A DNA stretch of 64,000 nt from positions 45,582 to 109,581 of the forward strand of contig JAHIVC010000024.1 of assembly GCA_018816945.1 (NCBI GenBank), read 5' to 3'. The notes under the pieces were generated by a model that was not told the DNA's origin, searched no databases, and worked only from the letters and a program-made list of their open reading frames with translations. The position numbers and the translations under genes are program-made. Numbering within the stretch: position 1 is the stretch's first letter; every line of letters starts with the position of its first letter. The stretch is from Bacteroidota bacterium. GTDB lineage: Bacteria; Bacteroidota; Bacteroidia; Bacteroidales; GCA-2711565. Shown in pieces: positions 52,938-60,627 of the stretch.

Positions 52938-53046
52938 TTAGATAGTGGATTTTCTCAATCCATTTGCTCCTAATGTTATGGTATGCGAATGAAAAGGATT
53001 GATCATTCACTTCTTTATGCTAATAGTTCAAAAGCTTGAAGAATAG

Positions 53047-53823
53047 CTAATCCAGATCTTTCTCTTGAAAACGGTGTGCTTCATAGAGTAATAATTCTAA
53101 TAAATTCCATGAAAGTGGATCACCTTGCATGTCGCGTTCAGGATGCCATTGAACACCCATTAAAAAAGATTTCCCTTCAGGTTCTTCCCATTCAATACCT
53201 TCAATGATTCCATCTAGTGTAGATCTTGCAGAGACCCTTAATGATTCTCCCAGTTGGTCGATAGCTTGATGGTGGGCGGTAGTAACATTTCCACTCGTTA
53301 CGTTCGTAGTCCATGCCAATTTAGTGCCGGGTTCAATAGTAACTCCATGAAGACCTTTTCTTTGGCTGTGGTTGACAATGGTGTCAACATCGGTCGGGAT
53401 ATCGATTATTAAACTACCACCCATGGCCACATTGATCATTTGTTGGCCACGACAAATGCCCAAAATAGGCATTCCCATCTCCAACGCTTTTTTAATTAAT
53501 GCAAGCTCAAGGGTATCTCGTCTAAAATCAATTTGGCCACAGCGGGCAGTGTCCGATTCCTTTCCATACAGGCCCGGGTAAATGTCAGATCCTCCTGTGA
53601 TGATTAATGCATCACAGCTATCCAGTTTGGCTAATGCTTCATCCAATGAACGAGTGTACAATTCAACGACTTGGGCTGTGGAATCAGCAGAAGCAATCCA
53701 AGTGTAACAATTTTTGTTGGTTTTAGAAAGAGCGATGGTCAATGTTTTTTCGCTTGGACCGGAACAAGAGATTAGCAGAACCAAAATGAATAAATAAGGA
53801 ATAAATTTAATGTGTGTTTTCAT
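53047..53823 (-). CDS. lipoprotein of the peptidase C26 (gamma-glutamyl hydrolase) family
   Basis: The protein has 258 residues from the ATG at 53823 (an upstream ATG would add 14 residues before the signal). It has a lipobox LLISC (Cys20). The class I glutamine-amidotransferase-like core carries the nucleophile C124 in GICRGQQMINVAMGG and the His-Glu pair in VQWHPERD. GGSDIYPGLYG matches the PuuD/C26 group. It would hydrolyse gamma-glutamyl bonds, for example of gamma-glutamyl-GABA or folate polyglutamate. The lipoprotein form, unlike cytoplasmic PuuD, acts in the periplasm or on the membrane. Confidence 0.88.
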   Translation of the reverse strand: MKTHIKFIPYLFILVLLISCSGPSEKTLTIALSKTNKNCYTWIASADSTAQVVELYTRSLDEALAKLDSCDALIITGGSDIYPGLYGKESDTARCGQIDFRRDTLELALIKKALEMGMPILGICRGQQMINVAMGGSLIIDIPTDVDTIVNHSQRKGLHGVTIEPGTKLAWTTNVTSGNVTTAHHQAIDQLGESLRVSARSTLDGIIEGIEWEEPEGKSFLMGVQWHPERDMQGDPLSWNLLELLLYEAHRFQEKDLD

Positions 53824-53892
53824 GGCTAGGATTTTTTGACAAATTATAAAAATTTGTTTTAACAAAAACAGTTGTACCGAAAAATAGGACCA

Positions 53893-54591
53893 TCAGCTCA
53901 AATAATAATTCTTACATAAATAATGATAAGCCTCTGAAAATTCATTGTTTTCTTCTCGAAGATAAATTTCCATTTCTTCAAGTTTGGATTTATAAAAACT
54001 AAATTCCATCAAAACACGATTGACCTCTTTTGTAGCTTTTGGCCTTATCTTTAATTGTTTGTTTAGGTAGATATTTTCAATTAAGGCTATGTCTTTAAAG
54101 TGTTTACTCTCTGTATAAGGTAGAATTATACACGCTTTTCCTTTTGGTGTCAATAAATTTGCAATGCCATGAGCCAGTTCTTCATAACTGAGTTCGCCGG
54201 TATGTTTTGAACGTGTTTTATTTTTGTATGGAGACTTTAATGAGTCAATAAAAAAAGGGGGGTTACTCACAATTAAATCGTATTTCTTAGATTCTGATTT
54301 GCAAAAATCATTGAGTGAATAATGTTTTGCCATGATTTGATCTGCCCACTTTGATTTCTGAAAATTATAATTGGCTTGATCGACTGAATTTTTGTCGATA
54401 TCAATGGCTTGAATTTGGGCTTTTGATCGTTGGGCAAGCATGAGCGAGATAACCCCAGAGCCTGTCCCAATTTCTAAAATATTATTTGCATCCTTAATTT
54501 CGGTCCAAGCTCCCAATAAAACGGCATCAGTTCCCACTTTCATGGTCGACTGATCATCTTCAATACTGAATTGTTTGAATTGGAAAGACAT
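53893..54591 (-). CDS. trmN6: tRNA1(Val) A37 N6-methyltransferase (TrmN6/YfiC)
   Basis: This 232-residue protein has the SAM-binding motif ILEIGTGSGVISLMLAQRS near 37-55, the acidic site LQAIDI-type (IQAIDIDKNS) and the amino-methyltransferase motif IVSNPPFFIDS. The N-terminus FKQFSIEDDQSTMKVGTDAVLLGAW is the YfiC signature. It methylates A37 of tRNA-Val. It lies downstream of the repeat-filled gap 54592-54783, so it may have its own promoter. Confidence 0.92.
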   Translation of the reverse strand: MSFQFKQFSIEDDQSTMKVGTDAVLLGAWTEIKDANNILEIGTGSGVISLMLAQRSKAQIQAIDIDKNSVDQANYNFQKSKWADQIMAKHYSLNDFCKSESKKYDLIVSNPPFFIDSLKSPYKNKTRSKHTGELSYEELAHGIANLLTPKGKACIILPYTESKHFKDIALIENIYLNKQLKIRPKATKEVNRVLMEFSFYKSKLEEMEIYLREENNEFSEAYHYLCKNYYLS

Positions 54592-54598
54592 TATCGAT

Positions 54599-54654
54599 GT
54601 GTTTATGTGTTCAGGTGTTCAAGTGTTCAGATGTTTAAAGGCTCAGAAGCTCAG
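54599..54654 (+). repeat. tandem 8-nt repeat, GTGTTCAG-type
   Basis: The units in order are gtgtttat, gtgttcag, gtgttcaa, gtgttcag, atgtttaa, aggctcag and aagctcag. This is the same word family and strand as the tract at 8124-8179. Confidence 0.72.
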
Positions 54655-54673
54655 TAGTTACAGTAAATCAACA

Positions 54674-54760
54674 ATTGTATTTCCATTGTATTTCAATGTA
54701 TTACAATCGTATTACAATCATATTACCATTGTATTACTATTGTATAACCATTGTATTACA
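54674..54760 (+). repeat. eight-unit 11-nt tandem array, ATTGTATTACA family
   Basis: Eight units of 10-11 nt (consensus ATTGTATTACM) lie end to end with no spacers. A shorter version in the opposite orientation is at 9421-9462. The period is near one helical turn of DNA. Confidence 0.78.
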
Positions 54761-54783
54761 ACTGAATCAACACAAACTGACAA

Positions 54784-55305
54784 TTACAAATAAATGTCTA
54801 TCAACCCATCCGGTGCTTCAATATCAATACGTTTTTTTTCTCGGTCCACATCTATGATAATCTCGTCAGTAATGGGGATCAGTATCTCCTCATCGTCAAA
54901 AGTAATCTGCAGAATAGCTTGGTATGTCTGGTCAAGCACCGTTTCTACTATCCCTACAAAACCGTGTACTTTATCGTAAACTTCATATCCTGTAACCTCA
55001 TGAAAATAGAATTTATTGCCTTTAAGTTTAGGCAAACTGCTAAGCGGAAGATAAAGCGAACAACCTTGGAGCAATTTGGCAACATCTGTGTTGTCAATAT
55101 TTTTAAATGCAACATTGGCTTTATTGTCTGTAATTACAATTTCTTCTATTGGATAATTAACCAATTGATCTTTAATCGCAACACCTATTTCTTTTAAATT
55201 TTTATAATAGCTTGGATTGTCTGTGTCGAGTTGAATTCGAAGTATGCCCTTATTCCCAATTGTTTTTACAATATATCCTAAATAATAATGATTACTTATA
55301 TCCAT
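54784..55305 (-). CDS. rimM: ribosome maturation factor RimM
   Basis: This 173-residue protein is the usual length. The N-terminal beta-barrel contains YYLGYIVKTIGNKGILRI, and the C-terminal PRC-barrel contains FYFHEVTGYEVYDK...VGIVETVLDQ and ILIPITDEIIIDVDREKKRIDIEAPDGLIDIYL. RimM helps mature the 30S head around S19 and works with S16. It follows rpsP, but a strong terminator lies between them (55326-55356). Confidence 0.95.
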   Translation of the reverse strand: MDISNHYYLGYIVKTIGNKGILRIQLDTDNPSYYKNLKEIGVAIKDQLVNYPIEEIVITDNKANVAFKNIDNTDVAKLLQGCSLYLPLSSLPKLKGNKFYFHEVTGYEVYDKVHGFVGIVETVLDQTYQAILQITFDDEEILIPITDEIIIDVDREKKRIDIEAPDGLIDIYL

Positions 55306-55325
55306 TTTTTTTGGTTTAAAAGTAC

Positions 55326-55356
55326 AAAAAAAAAGGCCGAATGTTTACATCCGGCC
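55326..55356 (-). terminator. Rho-independent terminator after rpsP
   Basis: On the minus strand GGCCGGATG pairs with CATTCGGCC (9 bp, one G:U) across TAAA, followed by nine T. It lies 22 nt after the rpsP stop and 21 nt before the rimM start. Confidence 0.9.
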
Positions 55357-55377
55357 CATTCTGAAATTTAACAGTGT

Positions 55378-56070
55378 TTATTCTGCTTTTGTTTCTTCCG
55401 ATTCTTCTTTTGCTTCTTCAGCTAAAGGTTCTTCGACAACAGCTTCCGTTGCAGGTTCAACAACTTCCGCTATCGGTTCAACAACTTCTGCAACTGCAGG
55501 AGTTTCTTTTACTACTTCAGCTTTAGGTTCTTCAACAACTGTTTCTACTACTTCTTCAATTACCTCCGGTGCTTCTTCTTCAATTTTAGCAGGTCGGGAT
55601 GCAGCTATTTCAGCAGCTCTTTTCTTTGCTACCTCGGCAGCTCTTTCTTCTTTAATTTTCACTTCAGCTTCGTGACGGACTTTAAGTTCGTCTTTGCTTA
55701 ACGATTGGGTTTCTTTTAGCTTCCCTTCAACTTTAGCTTCTTTTTCTTTCAGCCAAATTTGAAATTTTGCTTCTGCTTGTTCTTCGGTCAATGCGCCTTT
55801 TGTTACACCTTTCATCAAGTGATTCTTGTAAAGAACCCCTGTGTAGGATAAAATAGCCCTGACAGTGTCAGTTGGCTGAGCGCCTTTATTTAACCAAGCT
55901 ACTGCCTGATCGATATCAATACTGATATCAGCTGGTTGTTTAATAGGATTGTAGGTGCCAATTCTTTCAATGTATTTTCCGTCCCGTGGTGCACGACCAT
56001 CCGCGATAACGATGTGATAGAAAGGCATTCCTTTCTTTCCGTATCGTTGTAATCTAATCTTTGCTGGCAT
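55378..56070 (-). CDS. rpsP: 30S ribosomal protein S16 (bS16), long C-terminal tail
   Basis: This protein has 230 residues. Residues 1-80 are the conserved S16 core (PAKIRLQRYGKKGMPFYHIVIADGRAPRDGKYIERIGTYNP). The remaining 150 residues are a low-complexity helical tail rich in A, E, K, P and V, with repeated blocks of the form EEPKAEVVKE and EVVEPIAEVVEPATEAV. Tails of this type are common in Bacteroidota S16 but this one is long. The function of the tail is unknown. Confidence 0.95.
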   Translation of the reverse strand: MPAKIRLQRYGKKGMPFYHIVIADGRAPRDGKYIERIGTYNPIKQPADISIDIDQAVAWLNKGAQPTDTVRAILSYTGVLYKNHLMKGVTKGALTEEQAEAKFQIWLKEKEAKVEGKLKETQSLSKDELKVRHEAEVKIKEERAAEVAKKRAAEIAASRPAKIEEEAPEVIEEVVETVVEEPKAEVVKETPAVAEVVEPIAEVVEPATEAVVEEPLAEEAKEESEETKAE

Positions 56071-56171
56071 AAATCTTTAATTTTAAATGAGATATAATGT
56101 TTTTTAAAAATGGCTGCAAATATCCGATTATTTTTTGAAAAATAAAAGCTTTAATAGTTTTTAGTTTATTA

Positions 56172-56540
56172 TTACTTAAACAGATCTGTTAGCTTATTGG
56201 TCTCTTTATCTATAGAATTGAAGATAGCAGCCATCTCAAGCTTGTTTTCTGTTCCAAATTCTATCAATCTTTGTTTTATTTCTTTTAACTTATTTTCTTC
56301 CAAATTGAGTTGGATTTTCCAGATATCCGGAAATTTGATGAGCATTTCTTTATCTTTTTTAAAAAATGAAATTTGTTGTTCAGTACTTTGATAATTGCGC
56401 AAAAACTTTGAAATATCTGGGTTTTTAAGGCTGATATTGTCCAAAATCAATGCAAAATCATTTGATTTGTACTTAATTTCGTTTTCAGGATAAAGCTGAT
56501 CGTGTATTTTCTCTGCCAGAAGTAAGCTCGTTGTTTTCAT
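56172..56540 (-). CDS. small helical hypothetical protein
   Basis: The protein has 122 residues from the ATG at 56540 (MKTTSLLLAEKIHDQLYPE). Nearly all of it is helical and charged (E, K, L, I) with heptad-like spacing at 65-115, so a coiled coil is likely. I do not recognise the family. It lies between rpsP and dnaE, divergent from dnaE. A TATTTTTG box ends 5 nt before the ATG, which would place the transcript start on or next to the start codon. Confidence 0.55.
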   Translation of the reverse strand: MKTTSLLLAEKIHDQLYPENEIKYKSNDFALILDNISLKNPDISKFLRNYQSTEQQISFFKKDKEMLIKFPDIWKIQLNLEENKLKEIKQRLIEFGTENKLEMAAIFNSIDKETNKLTDLFK

Positions 56541-56544
56541 ACAG

Positions 56545-56552
56545 CAAAAATA
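56545..56552 (-). promoter_or_regulatory. candidate -7 box, possible leaderless start
   Basis: TATTTTTG on the minus strand lies only 4 nt from the ATG at 56540. If used, the mRNA would begin at about the A of the ATG. A TTG 22 nt further upstream might be a weak -33 element. Confidence 0.38.
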
Positions 56553-56702
56553 GTTTTTCCTTTCCATTAAGCCTCAATAGCTTCCGGATTCAATCATTTA
56601 AACTTTACACATTTTATTAACATTGGGATTTTTACCTAACTTTTTGGCTAATTTTACAAGTCCTAATTGACTATCTTTCATTCGAATAATTGTTGTTGTT
56701 TT

Positions 56703-59700
56703 ATGCCTGATTTCACTCATTTACACGTACATACCCAGTATTCTATTTTAGATGGAGCTGCGAAAATAAGCAGTTTGATTGCCAAAGTGAAAGAAACCGG
56801 GATGGATTCCATTGCAATTACCGATCATGGTAATATGTTTGGCGTGTTAAAGTTTATGAAAGAGGCCAGACAGCATAAAATAAAACCCATCATTGGTTGT
56901 GAAGTATATGTAGCCAAGGAAAGCCGATACGATAAACATGGTACACCGGATCGCTCCGGCTACCATCTGATTTTATTGGCAAAAAACCTTCAAGGATATA
57001 AGAACCTAACTAGGTTGGTTTCGTTGGGTTATATTCAAGGCTTTTATTATACTCCCCGAATTGATAAAGAGATTCTGGCACTTTATTCTGAAGGGATCAT
57101 TGCTTCAACGGCCTGTTTGGGAGGTGAATTACCTCAAGCAATATTGAATAATGATGAAGCACAGGTAGATGCTGTAATGAAATATTTCATTGATATTTTT
57201 GGAGATGATTTTTACTTGGAATTACAAGATCATGGACATGAAGAGCAAAAAAGAGTAAATCAGCGTCTTCTGGAACTTGCCAAGAAATTTAACAGAAAGG
57301 TAATAGCCACAAACGATGTTCATTTTGTAGATAAGGATGATTTTGATGCCCACCGAATTTTAATCTGTTTAAATACAGGTAAAGATTTGGATGATGTGAC
57401 AGGTATGCATTATACAGGAAACGAGTACCTGAAAACGCCCAATGAAATGGCTGAACTCTTCAAAGATGTTCCTGAGGCATTGTCCAATACCCGTGAAATA
57501 GTTGATAAAATTGAGGATTACGAAATAACAACCAAAAATATTTTATTGCCTCATTTTCCTTTACCCGAAGGATTTGAAACAGAAGATGATTATTTAAGAT
57601 ATCTCACTTATGAGGGTGCAAAAGAAATGTACCCTGATTTAAATGAAGAAGTTACGAAGCGCCTTGATTTTGAACTCAGTGTAATTAAGGAAATGAAATT
57701 TCCAGGCTATTTTCTGATTGTGCAGGATTTTATTGCCAAAGCCAGGGAAATGGGGGTTGTTGTAGGCCCGGGTAGGGGTTCCGCTGCAGGTTCGGCAGTA
57801 GCATATTGTACCGGAATTACAAATATAGATCCTATAAAATACAATTTGCTTTTTGAGCGATTTCTAAATCCTGACCGGATTTCAATGCCTGATATTGATA
57901 TTGATTTCGATGATGAAGGTCGTGAGGCGGTATTAAATTATGTAGTCAAAAAATATGGCACCAATCGAGTAGCTCAAATTGTCACTTTTGGTACCATGGC
58001 AGCTAAGCTTGCGATACGTGATGTAGCAAGGGTTTTAAAACTCCCTCTGGCTGAAGCCGACAGGATTGCAAAACTTGTTCCGGAAAGACCGGGGATTACC
58101 CTAAAACAGGCTTTCAAAGAGGTAAAGGAGTTAGCTGATATAAAACTAAATGGAGATGAACTCTCACGGAAAACCTTAAGTTTTGCACAAACCCTTGAAG
58201 GATCGGCAAGACACACCGGAACTCATGCCTGTGGTGTAATAATCGGACCGGATGACTTAATCAATCATGTACCTTTAAGTAATGCCAAGGATTCAGCGCT
58301 CAACGTAACCCAGTACGAAGGCAAATTGGTCGAAACTGTTGGCATGCTCAAAATGGACTTTCTGGGTTTAAAAACCTTATCTGTCATCAAGGATGCGTTA
58401 AGAAATATTGAAGAAGGCAAGGGCATTATCATCGATATCAATAAAATACCCCTTGAGGATACAAAAACATTTGAACTCTATCAGCGTGGCGATACAATTG
58501 GGACCTTTCAGTTTGAATCGGAAGGTATGCGGACTTACCTGAAAGATCTTAAGCCCACAACCATTGAGGATTTGATTGCGATGAATGCCTTGTATCGTCC
58601 GGGTCCGATGAGCTATATTCCTGTTTATATTCAACGAAAGCACGGAAAAGAAGTGGTTGAATACCCACATCCCTGGCTCGAAGAAATTTTGAAACCGACT
58701 CATGGAATCATGGTTTATCAGGAGCAAATCATGCAGACTGCCCAAATCATGGGAGGATATAGCTTAGGTAGAGCGGATATACTCAGAAGGGCAATGGGTA
58801 AGAAACAGACAGATGTGATGGAATTGCAAGAAGTTGATTTTGTGAAAGGTGCTGAAGATAAAGGGATTGATACCGGAACTGCCACTGAAGTTTTTAAAAT
58901 GATGGCACGTTTCGCCGAATATGGTTTTAACAGGTCCCACTCAGCCGCCTATTCAATTATTGCTTATCAAACTGCTTATCTCAAAGCCCATTATCCTGCC
59001 GAATACATGGCAGCAGTGCTCACTCACAATTTAAGTGATATCAAAAAAATCACCTTTTTTATTGACGAATGCAAGCGTCAGGGGATTCCGGTTGCCGGAC
59101 CAGATGTGAATGAAAGTAAATTGAGGTTCATCGTTAATAAAAATAATGAAATAAGGTTCGGAATGGCTGCCGTTAAAGGAGTTGGTGAAGCTGCAGTTAC
59201 TGCACTCATCGAAGAGCGAAAGCTGAATGGCCCGTTCAAAGATATTGTGGATTTTGCTACCCGTGTAAATTTAAGGGCCGTGAACAAAAGAAGTTTTGAA
59301 GCACTGGCGATGTCAGGTGCTTTTGACTGTTTTAATAGTTCGCATCGGGCGCAATTTTTCTATCGTCAAAATTCGGATGACAGTATTTTCCTTGAAAAAA
59401 TTATTAAACATTGCGCTGCTATTCAGGAGAGGCAAAACTCTGCACAAGCCTCTTTATTTGGTGATGCGGATGAAATTAGAGTTCCGGCTATAGAGTTGCC
59501 CGAATGTGAACCTTGGAGTAAAATTCAGCAGTTGAAACATGAAAGGGAAGTAACGGGTTTTTATATGTCGGGTCATCCATTAGATGATTATAAAAATGAA
59601 ATCAAACATTTTTGTGATGTAACGATTGGCGACTTATTGGAAAATCTGAAATCGTTTAAAAATCGAAATGTTACCCTTGCAGGAATGGTTACTTCTGCAA

Positions 59701-60164
59701 CTTCCCGATTTACTAAGAGTGGACAACCTTTTGGAACTTTTCAATTAGAAGATTTTGAAGATACCTTTCAAATGGCATTGTTTTCGGAGGATTATTTGAA
59801 ATACAGGCATTTTTTGGTTGAAGGAAATTATTTATTGATTAAAGCCAGAATTCAAAACCGGTACAACCTCGAGAATCATCTGGAAATAAAAATTACAAGT
59901 GTTAGTTTGCTGGCAGAAGCCATGCAAAATAACACGCGCGAGATTACGGTTTTACTTGATAGTGCCAAAGTTGATAAAGATATTATAGCAAAACTGAAAT
60001 CTCTTATTGTTAAGCATAAGGGAAATATTCCAATACGGATTAAACTGTTTGATCGGGATGAGAATAAAACGATAGAATTAAAGGCAAAAAGTGCAAAGGT
60101 TGATGCCTCCGGTTTCTTAAAAGCATTGGAACTTGATGATGGGTTTAATTATAAATTAAATTAA
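56703..60164 (+). CDS. dnaE: DNA polymerase III alpha subunit
   Basis: The protein has 1153 residues from the ATG at 56703 (MPDFTHLHVHTQYSILDGA), the canonical DnaE start; an earlier ATG adds 12 residues. The order of domains is: PHP domain (HLHVHTQYS, TDHGNMFG) to about 280; polymerase palm with the catalytic acids in MPDIDIDFDDEGR; thumb and fingers with ARHTGTHACGVII and NRSHSAAYS; then tandem HhH and a C-terminal OB fold (VTLAGMVTSATSRFTKSG). It is the replicative polymerase subunit. No neighbour on the plus strand precedes it. Confidence 0.97.
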   Translation: MPDFTHLHVHTQYSILDGAAKISSLIAKVKETGMDSIAITDHGNMFGVLKFMKEARQHKIKPIIGCEVYVAKESRYDKHGTPDRSGYHLILLAKNLQGYKNLTRLVSLGYIQGFYYTPRIDKEILALYSEGIIASTACLGGELPQAILNNDEAQVDAVMKYFIDIFGDDFYLELQDHGHEEQKRVNQRLLELAKKFNRKVIATNDVHFVDKDDFDAHRILICLNTGKDLDDVTGMHYTGNEYLKTPNEMAELFKDVPEALSNTREIVDKIEDYEITTKNILLPHFPLPEGFETEDDYLRYLTYEGAKEMYPDLNEEVTKRLDFELSVIKEMKFPGYFLIVQDFIAKAREMGVVVGPGRGSAAGSAVAYCTGITNIDPIKYNLLFERFLNPDRISMPDIDIDFDDEGREAVLNYVVKKYGTNRVAQIVTFGTMAAKLAIRDVARVLKLPLAEADRIAKLVPERPGITLKQAFKEVKELADIKLNGDELSRKTLSFAQTLEGSARHTGTHACGVIIGPDDLINHVPLSNAKDSALNVTQYEGKLVETVGMLKMDFLGLKTLSVIKDALRNIEEGKGIIIDINKIPLEDTKTFELYQRGDTIGTFQFESEGMRTYLKDLKPTTIEDLIAMNALYRPGPMSYIPVYIQRKHGKEVVEYPHPWLEEILKPTHGIMVYQEQIMQTAQIMGGYSLGRADILRRAMGKKQTDVMELQEVDFVKGAEDKGIDTGTATEVFKMMARFAEYGFNRSHSAAYSIIAYQTAYLKAHYPAEYMAAVLTHNLSDIKKITFFIDECKRQGIPVAGPDVNESKLRFIVNKNNEIRFGMAAVKGVGEAAVTALIEERKLNGPFKDIVDFATRVNLRAVNKRSFEALAMSGAFDCFNSSHRAQFFYRQNSDDSIFLEKIIKHCAAIQERQNSAQASLFGDADEIRVPAIELPECEPWSKIQQLKHEREVTGFYMSGHPLDDYKNEIKHFCDVTIGDLLENLKSFKNRNVTLAGMVTSATSRFTKSGQPFGTFQLEDFEDTFQMALFSEDYLKYRHFLVEGNYLLIKARIQNRYNLENHLEIKITSVSLLAEAMQNNTREITVLLDSAKVDKDIIAKLKSLIVKHKGNIPIRIKLFDRDENKTIELKAKSAKVDASGFLKALELDDGFNYKLN

Positions 60165-60193
60165 AAAAATCAGCCCCCCTTTTAAATAAATTG

Positions 60194-60201
60194 TAATTTT
60201 G
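60194..60201 (+). promoter_or_regulatory. candidate -7 box of trxA
   Basis: TAATTTTG (TAnnTTTG) ends 28 nt before the trxA ATG in the 65-nt gap after dnaE. trxA may thus be transcribed alone as well as from dnaE. Confidence 0.5.
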
Positions 60202-60229
60202 TGAATCATTTATATTAAAAATTTGAATT

Positions 60230-60547
60230 ATGGCATTAGAAATTACAGATGCGAATTTTGAAGAAATTGTATTGAAATCTAACAAACCTGTTATCATAGA
60301 TTTTTGGGCAGTTTGGTGCGGACCATGTAGAATGGTTGGCCCAATCGTTGAAGAAATTAGTAAAGAATATGAAGGCAAAGCCGTTGTTGGAAAAGTTGAT
60401 GTTGATAATAATCCCGGCGTTTCAGCCAAATTTGGGATCAGAAATATTCCAACAATTCTTTTCTTTAAAAATGGAGAAATTGTTGATAAACAAGTTGGAG
60501 CCGTTCCAAAGCAAGTTATCGCCAACAAATTAGAAGCGTTACTTTAA
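60230..60547 (+). CDS. trxA: thioredoxin
   Basis: This 105-residue protein has the normal length and fold, with active site WAVWCGPCRM (two Cys) and cis-proline in RNIPTILFF. It is a cytoplasmic disulfide reductase. The gene is followed by a hairpin at 60579-60601 and the convergent HhH-barrel gene. Confidence 0.96.
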   Translation: MALEITDANFEEIVLKSNKPVIIDFWAVWCGPCRMVGPIVEEISKEYEGKAVVGKVDVDNNPGVSAKFGIRNIPTILFFKNGEIVDKQVGAVPKQVIANKLEALL

Positions 60548-60566
60548 TCCTTGTTATTCTAAAATA

Positions 60567-60601
60567 TGTAAACTAAAACCGGATCAGAATGCTGACTCCG
60601 G
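60567..60601 (-). terminator. terminator between trxA and the convergent HhH-barrel gene
   Basis: On the minus strand CCGGAGTCAGCATTCTGATCCGG folds as CCGGA/TCCGG plus TCAG/CTGA with one bulged base, followed by TTTTAGTTT. The plus-strand side has a weaker T-rich tail, so it may act both ways. Confidence 0.6.
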
Positions 60602-60627
60602 AATTTGGTTTATTAACCCATTTTTAC

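Noticed and set aside
54674..54760. CRISPR-like array
   Set aside because: Units are 11 nt and directly joined without spacers; no cas gene is present.
54575..54857. Short plus-strand ORFs over the repeat gap and rimM
   Set aside because: They are made of the 8- and 11-nt repeat words and the reverse of rimM; no coding sense.
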